NCBI GenBank assembly: GCA_937983305.1
Contig: CALKAJ010000222.1
Coordinates: forward strand, 1 to 29,995
Reading direction: 5' to 3'
Source of the DNA: an uncultured Ignavibacteriota bacterium
GTDB taxonomy: Bacteria > Bacteroidota > Ignavibacteria > Tepidaquicellales > Tepidaquicellaceae
DNA length: 29,995 bases
Positions 23,312 through 29,995 of the stretch are shown one piece after another. Numbering within the stretch: position 1 is the stretch's first letter; every line of letters starts with the position of its first letter. The notes under the pieces were generated by a model. The model did no database searches, was not told the DNA's origin, and worked only from the letters and a program-made list of their open reading frames with translations. A program made the position numbers and the translations under genes.

Positions 23312-24883
23312 ATGAAGAAAGAGATTATTATTAATTCTTCCTCAAACGAAACAAGAATTGCCATCACTGAAGATGGGAAACTTGTGGAACTGTTTTATGA
23401 AAGTCCGGATTTGTCAAGAAATGTGGGAGACCTTTATCTTGGGAAAGTAGCTAAAGTTATGCCGGGCATCAGGGCAGCTTTCATTGATCTTGGATTTCCA
23501 CAAGATGCGTTTCTACATTTTTCGGATATTGAAACATCTCCGGATGATTATAAAGAAATGCTCGGTGATGATGAATTCGACGATGAAGAGGAAGAAGAGG
23601 AAGAAACAAAACAGCCCTCAAGATTTGTAAATAAAGACAGAAATCCCGCAGCGGCTTCGCTTGAACGGGGAAAGAACATAATTGTCCAGATTACAAAAGA
23701 ACCTGTGGGAAATAAAGGTGTAAGAGTAACTGCCAAGGTCTCAATACCCGGCAGATATCTTGTACTTATTCCGTTCAACAGAAGAATTGGAATATCAAGG
23801 AAAATTTACAACCAAAAAGAAAGAAGAAGGTTAAGATCAATAGTAAGAAATGTTCTGCCCGAAGGTTTTGGTTTAATTATCAGAACTGTTGCAGTAGGTC
23901 AGGATGAAAATCTTATTCTTGATGATCTGAATAAACTTGTTCAGGCATGGAATGAGATTCAAGCTAAAATCAAATCTACAAAACCGCCTTCTCTTCTTTA
24001 TAAAGATGTATCAACTACAAATTCGGTCATTCGTGATTTATTTCGCGAAGATATTGATAGAATGGTTGTTGATTCCAAAAAGCTTTTCAAAGAGATAAAG
24101 AATTACATTGACGATACATCTCCGGAATATTCCGAAAGAGTAATTTTTTATGATGATGAAGCACCCATATTCGATTCATATTACGGCATCGAAAAGCAGA
24201 TTGAGGAATCTCTGAATAAGAGAATTTATCTTAAGAATTCCGGTTACATTGTTATCGAAACCACGGAAGCAATGACCGTTGTTGATGTAAACAGCGGAAA
24301 ATACGCAAAGTCAAAGGACCAGGAAATTAATTCGCTTAAAACAAATATTGAAGCAGGAAAAGAAATAGCCAGACAGGCAAGACTACGGGATATTGGCGGT
24401 TTGATTGTAGTTGATTTTATTGATTTGTATGAAGATTCGAACAAAAGGAAACTGCACGATGAGCTAAGAAAAGAACTGAGAAGAGACAGAGCAAAATCTA
24501 CGGTTCTCTCTATGAGCGAATTTGGAATTGTTCAGATTACAAGACAAAGAATAAGGCAGAATATTATCCAAAGAATTTCCTCGCAATGCCCTATGTGCAG
24601 CGGCAGCGGAAGAGTGCAATCAAGTTTGAGCTTCCTTAAAGAAATCGAAAGATGGCTTCAGAGATATAAAGGCGGCGACGGCGGAATATTTTTAAGATTA
24701 AGAGTTAATCCACTGATTCGCCATTATATGACAAGCGGTATTTTTAATCGAATTTTAAAGCTTTGTATTAAGTTTAAAGTTTTAATAAAGCTCGAAACAG
24801 ATGAAACTCTCGCATTGGATGAGTTCAGATTTTTTGAGTTAAGGTCTAAAGTAGAATTGACCGATGAATATTCACAGCAATAA
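23312..24883 (+). CDS. rng: Ribonuclease E/G family protein
   Basis: A 523-residue endoribonuclease of the RNase E/G catalytic family, which cuts single-stranded AU-rich RNA and helps mature rRNA. The N-terminal S1 domain starts at VGDLYLGKVAKVMPGIRAAF (38-57). It is interrupted by a strongly acidic insert at about 83-98 (GDDEFDDEEEEEEE) before GKNIIVQITKEP resumes the fold. The catalytic Asp pair is D325 (VVDVNSG) and D368 (VVDFIDL), spaced 43 residues exactly as in E. coli RNase E. The zinc-link CPMC has C426 and C429, again at the exact E. coli spacing. There is no long C-terminal degradosome scaffold, so the protein is RNase G-like in size. It sits 25 bp after rho and 18 bp before the NuoG-like gene, all on one probable transcript. 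Confidence 0.94.
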   Translation: MKKEIIINSSSNETRIAITEDGKLVELFYESPDLSRNVGDLYLGKVAKVMPGIRAAFIDLGFPQDAFLHFSDIETSPDDYKEMLGDDEFDDEEEEEEETKQPSRFVNKDRNPAAASLERGKNIIVQITKEPVGNKGVRVTAKVSIPGRYLVLIPFNRRIGISRKIYNQKERRRLRSIVRNVLPEGFGLIIRTVAVGQDENLILDDLNKLVQAWNEIQAKIKSTKPPSLLYKDVSTTNSVIRDLFREDIDRMVVDSKKLFKEIKNYIDDTSPEYSERVIFYDDEAPIFDSYYGIEKQIEESLNKRIYLKNSGYIVIETTEAMTVVDVNSGKYAKSKDQEINSLKTNIEAGKEIARQARLRDIGGLIVVDFIDLYEDSNKRKLHDELRKELRRDRAKSTVLSMSEFGIVQITRQRIRQNIIQRISSQCPMCSGSGRVQSSLSFLKEIERWLQRYKGGDGGIFLRLRVNPLIRHYMTSGIFNRILKLCIKFKVLIKLETDETLALDEFRFFELRSKVELTDEYSQQ

Positions 24884-24901
24884 AAACACATTATAATATA
24901 A

Positions 24902-26554
24902 ATGAAAATTATAATTGACGGTATAGAAGTAGAGTTTCAACAAGGTGAAACAATTATACAGGCAGCTAAGAGAGCAGGCATTGATATCCCTCATTTTTGC
25001 TGGCATCCGGGTTTGAGCATTTCCGGAAATTGCAGAATCTGTCTGGTCGAAATTGAAAAAGCTCCAAAGCTGATGATTGCATGCTCAACACTTGCGCAGG
25101 AAGGTATGGTTGTTAATACTAAAAATGAGAAAGTTGTTAAAGCACAAAATGCAGTAATGGAATTTTTATTAATAAATCATCCGCTTGACTGCCCTATCTG
25201 TGATGAAGCAGGAGAATGTAAACTTCAGGATTACGCTTTTAAATATAGCACAGGAATTTCAAGATTTGACGAAGAGAAAAATCATAAAGATAAAAGAGTT
25301 GAGCTTGGACCGAACGTAATGTTTGACCAGGAGAGATGCATTAGCTGTTCGAGATGTATAAGGTTCTGTGAAGAAGTTGCAAAAGAGCCGCAGCTTACAT
25401 TTGTTAACAGAGGAGAAAAAGTTACGATTCAAACCTTTCCCGGAAAATCACTCGATAACCCTTATTCAATGAATGTAATTGAAATCTGCCCCGTAGGTGC
25501 ATTGACCTCAAGACATTTCAGATTCAAATCAAGAGTATGGGATATGTCATTTACGGACAGCATTTGCCCGGGATGTTCGAGAGGATGCAATACAATAATC
25601 GGAGTTAGAAATAATGAGATTCTGAGAATTGAGCCGAGAGAAAATCAAAATGTAAATCAATGGTGGCTTTGCGATTACGGAAGGCTTGAAACCATTAGGA
25701 ACGCAAATGACAAGGAAAAAAGAATTATATCGCCTTCGATTTTGAATAATGAAAATGTAATCGGCAAAGAAGAGCAGATACAAACGGATTGGGATGAAGC
25801 AATAGGAAACACAGTTTCGATTTTATCTTCATACAAAGATGAAATGCTTTTTATCGGTTCCGCTTATTCTACACTTGAAGATAACTACGCATTGATTAAG
25901 CTTGCCAAAGAACTTACAGGAAAAGAAGAAGTTTATTATATACCAAGAGTTGACGAAAGTTTAGGTGATGATATACTAAGGAAATCTGATATGACTCCGA
26001 ATACAGAAGGATGTAAATTACTCGGTATGAAAGAGCTTACGGAAAATATTCTTGGAGAGTTGAAAAGCAAGAAATACAAGTCTGCTTTCTGGATGAATAA
26101 CGATGACAGTCTGCTGGAAAATGCAAAAGAATATTTCAGAGATGTTGAAAGTAACATTCAGGTTTTAAGTTATCACGGAGTTTTATCGTCAAGAGCAAAT
26201 GTACTCCTGCCGCTTTCAATTTATTCGGAAATTAACGGAACATTTGTAAACTTTGAAAAATATATTCAAAGGTTAAGACCTGCAATGACAACTATTGAAC
26301 AGGAAAGATTATTAGGTGATTTTGATATGTCGAGACTTGATAAATTCGGAGCCCCAAACGATTCGTGGACGCAGGGAACAAAATTCAATGCCAGACCCGG
26401 CTGGAAAATTATAAAAGCAATTGCAAAAGGGCTTGGAATTGAATTCGCCTTTGAAAATTCAGAAGAATTATTTTCAGAGTTATGCAAAGAAAAACTTGAA
26501 CTTGAAAATTTTGATTATGATTTAGTCGGAAGTGCCGGCTATAAACTGAAATAA
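24902..26554 (+). CDS. nuoG: NADH-quinone oxidoreductase subunit G-like protein (NuoG)
   Basis: A 550-residue iron-sulfur subunit of complex I type. Its cluster ligands read off clearly. The [2Fe-2S] N1b set is C33, C44, C47 and C61. N5 is H93, C97, C100 and C106. N4 is C146, C149, C152 and C196. The optional N7 [4Fe-4S] cluster has C222, C225, C229 and C257, with spacing C-x2-C-x3-C-x27-C as in E. coli and Thermus. After these comes a shortened molybdopterin-oxidoreductase-like domain (about 260-550); many NuoG proteins are 700-900 residues long. No other nuo gene is in the window, so it is detached from a classical nuo operon or serves another NAD(P)H- or ferredoxin-linked complex. The permease gene begins in the same frame 3 bp after its stop codon. 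Confidence 0.9.
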   Translation: MKIIIDGIEVEFQQGETIIQAAKRAGIDIPHFCWHPGLSISGNCRICLVEIEKAPKLMIACSTLAQEGMVVNTKNEKVVKAQNAVMEFLLINHPLDCPICDEAGECKLQDYAFKYSTGISRFDEEKNHKDKRVELGPNVMFDQERCISCSRCIRFCEEVAKEPQLTFVNRGEKVTIQTFPGKSLDNPYSMNVIEICPVGALTSRHFRFKSRVWDMSFTDSICPGCSRGCNTIIGVRNNEILRIEPRENQNVNQWWLCDYGRLETIRNANDKEKRIISPSILNNENVIGKEEQIQTDWDEAIGNTVSILSSYKDEMLFIGSAYSTLEDNYALIKLAKELTGKEEVYYIPRVDESLGDDILRKSDMTPNTEGCKLLGMKELTENILGELKSKKYKSAFWMNNDDSLLENAKEYFRDVESNIQVLSYHGVLSSRANVLLPLSIYSEINGTFVNFEKYIQRLRPAMTTIEQERLLGDFDMSRLDKFGAPNDSWTQGTKFNARPGWKIIKAIAKGLGIEFAFENSEELFSELCKEKLELENFDYDLVGSAGYKLK

Positions 26555-26557
26555 ATT

Positions 26558-27991
26558 TTGTTGAAGAAAACAACTGCCAAACACGAGACACACCATTCGG
26601 GTTTGCTAATGCGGCTCGGATTTTTTACCTCACTGATGATTGTAATAAGCTCGATGATTGGTTCGGGTGTTTTCAAAAAAGTTGCACCAATGTCCGCCGA
26701 GCTTGGCTCCGGCGGACTTATTATTATAGCGTGGATTATTGCGGGATTAATTACTCTTTTTGCATCTGCAACAAATGCAGAGGTTGCTTCACTGATTGCA
26801 GAGCCGGGCGGTCAGTTTGTTTACTTCAAAAAAATGTACGGCAATGCGTTTGCATTTCTTTACGGCTGGTCGTGTTTTTCGGTGATTCAATCAGCTTCGA
26901 TTGCATCTATTGCATACGTTTTTTCGGAATCGGTTAATGCAATCATTCCACTTCCGAGATTTTCTCCGGAAATTGAGAGTATGACTTTTCTCGGGATATT
27001 CAATCCGTTAAAGAGTTTCGGAGTAAAGGGTTTAACAATTTTTACAATTTTATTTTTAACAACTGCAAATTATCTCGGAGTTGTATTCGGACAGTTTATT
27101 ACAAACCTTTTTACGATTTTAAAAGTAGCGGGAATACTTTTAATAATTATTCTCGGTCTTACAATCAGCGGCGGCAGTATTGAAAATGTTCAGCCCGTTT
27201 TTGCAAGTGAAAGTTTCCAGTATTCAAGCAGACTCGGACTTTTCGGAGCTATGTTTACAGCGATGCTTGCGGCGTTCTGGGCGTATGACGGATGGAATAA
27301 CATCGGCTATCTCGGAGGCGAGGTGAAAAACCCAAAGAAAAATATTCCAAAAGCTTTATATCTCGGAGTGATAATTACTATCGGGATTTATGTACTTGTG
27401 AACTTCGCATATATTTATGTGATGCCGATAAAAGAAATTGTTGAGGTATCCGCAAAATCAGAAAACTCGATTATTGCAATTGAAGTTATGAGAAAATTTC
27501 TTGGAAGCGGCGGAGCCTTTTTCCTTTCTATCCTGATAATCGTTTCAACTTTCGGTACTACAAACGGAACCGTGATGGCATCTTCAAGACTTTATTTTTC
27601 AATGGCTCGCGATAAACTCTTTTTCAAATCAGCGGCTACCTGCCACAGCAAATTCAAGACGCCTTATATATCCCTTGTTGTACAAGGAGTCTGGGCTTCT
27701 GTGCTTGTGCTATCGGGAACGTTTGACCAGTTGACGGATATGCTGATGTTTGCAAGTTTTATTTTTTATACTGCCGGAGCTTATGGAGTATTTGTGTTAA
27801 GAAAAAAAATGAAAGATGTAGAAAGACCTTATAAAGTTTTTGGCTATCCTTATATACCCGCAATAGCGGTAATATTTTTTGCAACAATATTTTTTGTAAC
27901 AATAATCGAGTCGCCGAGAAATGCCGGAATAGGCTTGGCACTTGTGCTTCTCGGAATTCCGTTTTATTTATTCTGGAGGAAAAAGAAATGA
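26558..27991 (+). CDS. APC-family amino acid permease
   Basis: A 477-residue inner-membrane transporter of the amino acid-polyamine-organocation superfamily. The unwound first helix carries SSMIGSGVFKKV (31-42), with the GSG substrate-carboxylate motif. About 12 hydrophobic spans follow, including AFLYGWSCFSVIQSASIA and a helix 6 region AAFWAYDGWNNIGYLGGEVKNPKKNIPKAL. This pattern is typical of the LAT/SteT-like branch, so neutral amino acid uptake or exchange is likely. The start is uncertain. It is in frame with nuoG, separated only by TAA and ATT, and candidates are TTG 26558 or TTG 26561. The first ATG is residue 18 and would leave little before helix 1. The EVE-domain gene overlaps its end by 4 nt. 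Confidence 0.92.
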   Translation: MLKKTTAKHETHHSGLLMRLGFFTSLMIVISSMIGSGVFKKVAPMSAELGSGGLIIIAWIIAGLITLFASATNAEVASLIAEPGGQFVYFKKMYGNAFAFLYGWSCFSVIQSASIASIAYVFSESVNAIIPLPRFSPEIESMTFLGIFNPLKSFGVKGLTIFTILFLTTANYLGVVFGQFITNLFTILKVAGILLIIILGLTISGGSIENVQPVFASESFQYSSRLGLFGAMFTAMLAAFWAYDGWNNIGYLGGEVKNPKKNIPKALYLGVIITIGIYVLVNFAYIYVMPIKEIVEVSAKSENSIIAIEVMRKFLGSGGAFFLSILIIVSTFGTTNGTVMASSRLYFSMARDKLFFKSAATCHSKFKTPYISLVVQGVWASVLVLSGTFDQLTDMLMFASFIFYTAGAYGVFVLRKKMKDVERPYKVFGYPYIPAIAVIFFATIFFVTIIESPRNAGIGLALVLLGIPFYLFWRKKK

Positions 27992-28443
27992 AATACTGGC
28001 TGATGAAATCGGAGCCCTTTGTTTATTCGATAGATGACCTCGCAAGAGACCGCTTAACAAGCTGGGACGGCGTGAGAAACTATCAGGCAAGGAATTTTAT
28101 CAGAGACGATATGCAAATCGGGGATATGGCAATTTTTTATCACAGCAATTCGGAACCGCCTGCCGCTGTTGGGGTTTGCGAGATTTCAAGCGAAGCAATT
28201 ATTGATGAAACACAATTTGACCACGGCAATGAAAATTTTGACCCTCGCAGTAAACCGGAAAATCCTGCGTGGATAGCAAGAGAGGTTTCGTTTGTAAAAA
28301 AATTTCGCAAGCAGGTAAGTATAGATGAGATGAGAGCAAATAAAAAACTTTCAGAAATGCTTATACTTCGCAAAGGCAACAGGCTCTCAGTAACTCCAAT
28401 CACAAAACAGGAGTTTGACGAGATAGTTAAAATGGGCGGGTGA
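27988..28443 (+). CDS. EVE domain-containing protein
   Basis: A 151-residue protein that is essentially one EVE domain, a PUA-like fold thought to bind modified bases in nucleic acids. MKYWLMKSEPFVYSIDDLAR, SWDGVRNYQARNFIRDDMQIGD (about 25-46), AIFYHSNSEPPAAVGVCEI and DPRSKPENPAWIAREVSFV (about 85-103) match the thymocyte-nuclear-protein-1-like bacterial group. Its ATG overlaps the permease stop by 4 nt, so translation is coupled, although the functions look unrelated. There is no restriction or modification gene nearby that would tie it to defence. The stop is 2 bp from the convergent serine hydrolase stop. Biological role in bacteria is poorly known. Confidence 0.93.
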   Translation: MKYWLMKSEPFVYSIDDLARDRLTSWDGVRNYQARNFIRDDMQIGDMAIFYHSNSEPPAAVGVCEISSEAIIDETQFDHGNENFDPRSKPENPAWIAREVSFVKKFRKQVSIDEMRANKKLSEMLILRKGNRLSVTPITKQEFDEIVKMGG

Positions 28444-28445
28444 AT

Positions 28446-29684
28446 TTACGGTTTTCCCGGAAAGCCAAGCGCAGAGCGTGCCGCATAGCATGCATCAATC
28501 ATAGCATAATATCCCACAAAAAGTGAAGTACTTCCGTTTGATAAATCCCACGAAGGCAGCATACCAATTACAGATACTGTGGTTTCAGGGTCATAAATCA
28601 TAATAGAAAAATATCCGTGAGTTGCACCCGTATGTCCGAAACCGAGATTCGGAAGCCTCGAACAGCCGAGAGCATAAGTAGTGCTTCCCGGAGCGATGCT
28701 GTTTTTCATCAGCTCGATTGTTGCGGGATTCAAAACATTTCTACCCTGCATCAGAGAACGGATGTATGTATTTAATTGATACATAGTGCCAATGCCATTT
28801 CCTTCCGCAACAAAGGCACTCATATTTTCATTTGAAGAAAAAGTAATTGAACCGTCGGGATTATAAGTTCTGCTTGGAATATAAGGAGCAGGCATTTGCT
28901 TATCGGAAGCGAGATATGGAAATTTAACGGAAACTGGAATTGGCGATGAGCCGCCGGTTATATAATCATAAAGATAATCAGAAAATAATTTTGTTGATGC
29001 TTTGCGGAAAGAATATACACGCGAAATAATTTCACTTAATATAGTGTAGCCTGTATTGCTGTAATGGTAGTTAGTGCCGGGTTGAAAATAATAAAGATTA
29101 TAAGTTGTTAATTGATTTGCAAGTTCCGTTGCAGTGAATTGATGTTCGGGGTCAATGCCGAGCATATAGCTGTAATAGGTGTTTCCGCCGAGACCTGCAA
29201 TAGTATCATTACCTAAATCAAAAACTCCGGCGCTGTGCTGTAAAAGTTGTTCAATCGTAATTTGATTTTTATTAGGGATATTCCATTCGGGAATCGAAGG
29301 AACATAGGTCATATTACTGCCCGGAATTGTATCGGTGATTTTATTATAAATATCGAGCCAGCCGTCTTCATACATATTAAGAATTGCAGCCGCAGTGAAA
29401 TTTTTTGAATTACTTGCAAAACGGAAATAAGTATCTTTTGTTATCTGAGTTCCGTTGCCTGGAATTGTAGAAACAAAAATAATATCCGTTGGGGTTTGAA
29501 TAAGAACATTCAGCGAAGGAACCAATTTACCTGAAGCAACTTCAAGTGCGTGACGAACGCTGTCAACAGCTTTATAAACTTTGTTGTAATTTTCGGGATT
29601 AATAACGATAACGGAATTTTCACAGTTTATGGAAAATGCAGCCGTTAAAAAAATTATAAATACAGTAAGGATAAATTTTTTCAT
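28446..29684 (-). CDS. Secreted serine hydrolase, beta-lactamase/DD-peptidase fold
   Basis: A 412-residue exported protein of the class C beta-lactamase-like (serine hydrolase, peptidase S12 type) family. I choose ATG 29684, not the ATG 45 bp upstream, because it puts the basic MKKFILTVFIIFLTAAFS signal peptide at the terminus and a TAnnTTTG-like box lies just above it. The catalytic set is S91-N-S-K94 (SxxK), Y208-S-N210 (YxN) and H351-T-G353 in place of KTG. A Cys at 21 follows Asn, which is a poor lipobox, so free secretion is more likely than lipidation. Members of this family range from DD-carboxypeptidases to esterases, and the substrate cannot be told from sequence. No beta-lactam regulator adjoins it. 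The gene stands alone. Confidence 0.88.
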   Translation of the reverse strand: MKKFILTVFIIFLTAAFSINCENSVIVINPENYNKVYKAVDSVRHALEVASGKLVPSLNVLIQTPTDIIFVSTIPGNGTQITKDTYFRFASNSKNFTAAAILNMYEDGWLDIYNKITDTIPGSNMTYVPSIPEWNIPNKNQITIEQLLQHSAGVFDLGNDTIAGLGGNTYYSYMLGIDPEHQFTATELANQLTTYNLYYFQPGTNYHYSNTGYTILSEIISRVYSFRKASTKLFSDYLYDYITGGSSPIPVSVKFPYLASDKQMPAPYIPSRTYNPDGSITFSSNENMSAFVAEGNGIGTMYQLNTYIRSLMQGRNVLNPATIELMKNSIAPGSTTYALGCSRLPNLGFGHTGATHGYFSIMIYDPETTVSVIGMLPSWDLSNGSTSLFVGYYAMIDACYAARSALGFPGKP

Positions 29685-29704
29685 TATAACGATTTTAAAT
29701 TTGA

Positions 29705-29712
29705 CAAATTTA
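29705..29712 (-). promoter_or_regulatory. Bacteroidota-type -7 box upstream of the serine hydrolase
   Basis: On the minus strand the bases read taaatttg, which matches the Bacteroidota -7 consensus TAnnTTTG. They lie 20 bp before the chosen start codon. No TTTG element is found at the usual ~20 bp spacing upstream; the nearest is 14 bp away. The call is therefore tentative. Confidence 0.35.
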
Positions 29713-29860
29713 CTATAATAAATGTGCAAATCTTATTCCAAAGATAAACGGCTGTTTGATGCTTTAAAGCGGGGACGCTATAAAAAAAATGTTTTAAAAT
29801 GAGAAAGGGAGTTTCAAAATAAAACTAAATTTAAATCTAAACTGATATTAAATAATATTT

Positions 29861-29995
29861 TCACAGGTCAATAATTCCGAGGAAGGCGGAGAGCATAAGT
29901 GAAAACATCGCAGAAAAAAATATTAATACTAAAAGTATTATTGTTAAACCTTTTCGCTCAATGAAAGATTTTTCGGGATGAGAAGGATTATAAAA
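29861..29995 (-). CDS. C-terminal end of an unidentified membrane protein (partial)
   Basis: On the minus strand the frame is open from the window edge for 44 codons and ends at TGA (29863-29861). The visible part starts FYNPSHPEKSFIERKGL and continues as one hydrophobic, membrane-spanning segment (LTIILLVLIFFSAMFSLMLS) ending AFLGIIDL. This looks like a cytoplasmic loop followed by the last transmembrane helix of a polytopic or tail-anchored protein. It is too short to name. The 176 bp between this stop and the serine hydrolase start are AT-rich and contain no clear terminator. Confidence 0.55.
   Translation of the reverse strand, partial: FYNPSHPEKSFIERKGLTIILLVLIFFSAMFSLMLSAFLGIIDL

Noticed and set aside
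23563..23605. GAA/GAT-rich stretch in the RNase E/G gene as a simple-sequence repeat.
   Set aside because: It is in frame, encodes an acidic insert at a plausible loop of the S1 domain and is not a regular tandem repeat.
28446..29684. Annotating the serine hydrolase as a beta-lactamase resistance gene.
   Set aside because: SxxK, YxN and HTG motifs are shared by esterases and DD-peptidases. There is no regulator or mobile context that would support resistance.
1..29995. CRISPR arrays, insertion sequences, prophage, toxin-antitoxin or restriction genes.
   Set aside because: Reading both strands I saw no spaced direct repeats, transposase motifs, integrase or defence signatures. All long frames are explained by chromosomal genes.

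Overview
The window is AT-rich, gene-dense bacterial chromosome. Its gene families and layout point to the Bacteroidota/Chlorobiota side of the FCB group, and an Ignavibacteria-like lineage fits best. That placement is inference: it rests on the familiar look of the proteins, frequent GTG/TTG starts, mostly weak Shine-Dalgarno sequences and at least one TAnnTTTG-like box. The first 48 bases are not genomic. They match the Illumina P5/TruSeq read-1 adapter, so the left edge is an assembly end with untrimmed adapter. I see no mobile elements, CRISPR arrays, phage genes or rRNA. This looks like core housekeeping chromosome.

Layout. (1) 49-4786, plus strand: the C-terminal end of a pyruvate:ferredoxin oxidoreductase, a dihydroorotate-dehydrogenase-like flavoprotein without the usual catalytic loop, then two different glutamine synthetases separated by a strong terminator. 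(2) 4820-8631, minus strand, transcribed right to left: glutamate dehydrogenase, an unknown signal-peptide/C-terminal-anchor protein, BamD, an acyl-CoA thioesterase and an unusual ABC ATPase, packed 1-15 bp apart. Together with (1), the glutamate dehydrogenase and the glutamine synthetases give the cell both routes of ammonia assimilation. (3) 8896-13355, plus strand: tRNA-Val(GAC), thrS, infC (with an AUU start hidden upstream of the first conventional start), rpmI, rplT, a terminator, then pheS. pheT is not where it usually sits. (4) 13384-16317, plus strand: two tandem cyclophilin-type peptidyl-prolyl isomerase lipoproteins, a terminator, and a secreted clan GH-A-like glycosidase.

(5) 16321-21651, minus strand: a four-gene unit made of a GT-C-type membrane glycosyltransferase with C-terminal TPRs, mltG, a polytopic ABC-2-like membrane protein and a UbiX-type flavin prenyltransferase, with overlapping gene ends. 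(6) 21652-21987: the only long intergenic stretch, holding three short inverted repeats and a possible promoter ahead of rho. (7) 21988-28443, plus strand: rho, an RNase E/G-family nuclease with an acidic insert in its S1 domain, an isolated NuoG-like complex I subunit carrying the extra N7 cluster motif, an APC amino-acid permease and an EVE-domain protein. (8) 28446-29995, minus strand: a secreted beta-lactamase-fold serine hydrolase, then the C-terminal 44 residues of a membrane protein that runs off the right edge.

I do not see a clear undescribed defence or mobile system. The best leads are the flavoprotein tied to PFOR, the divergent first glutamine synthetase, the ABC ATPase with altered Q- and H-loops, the orphan NuoG and the rho leader.
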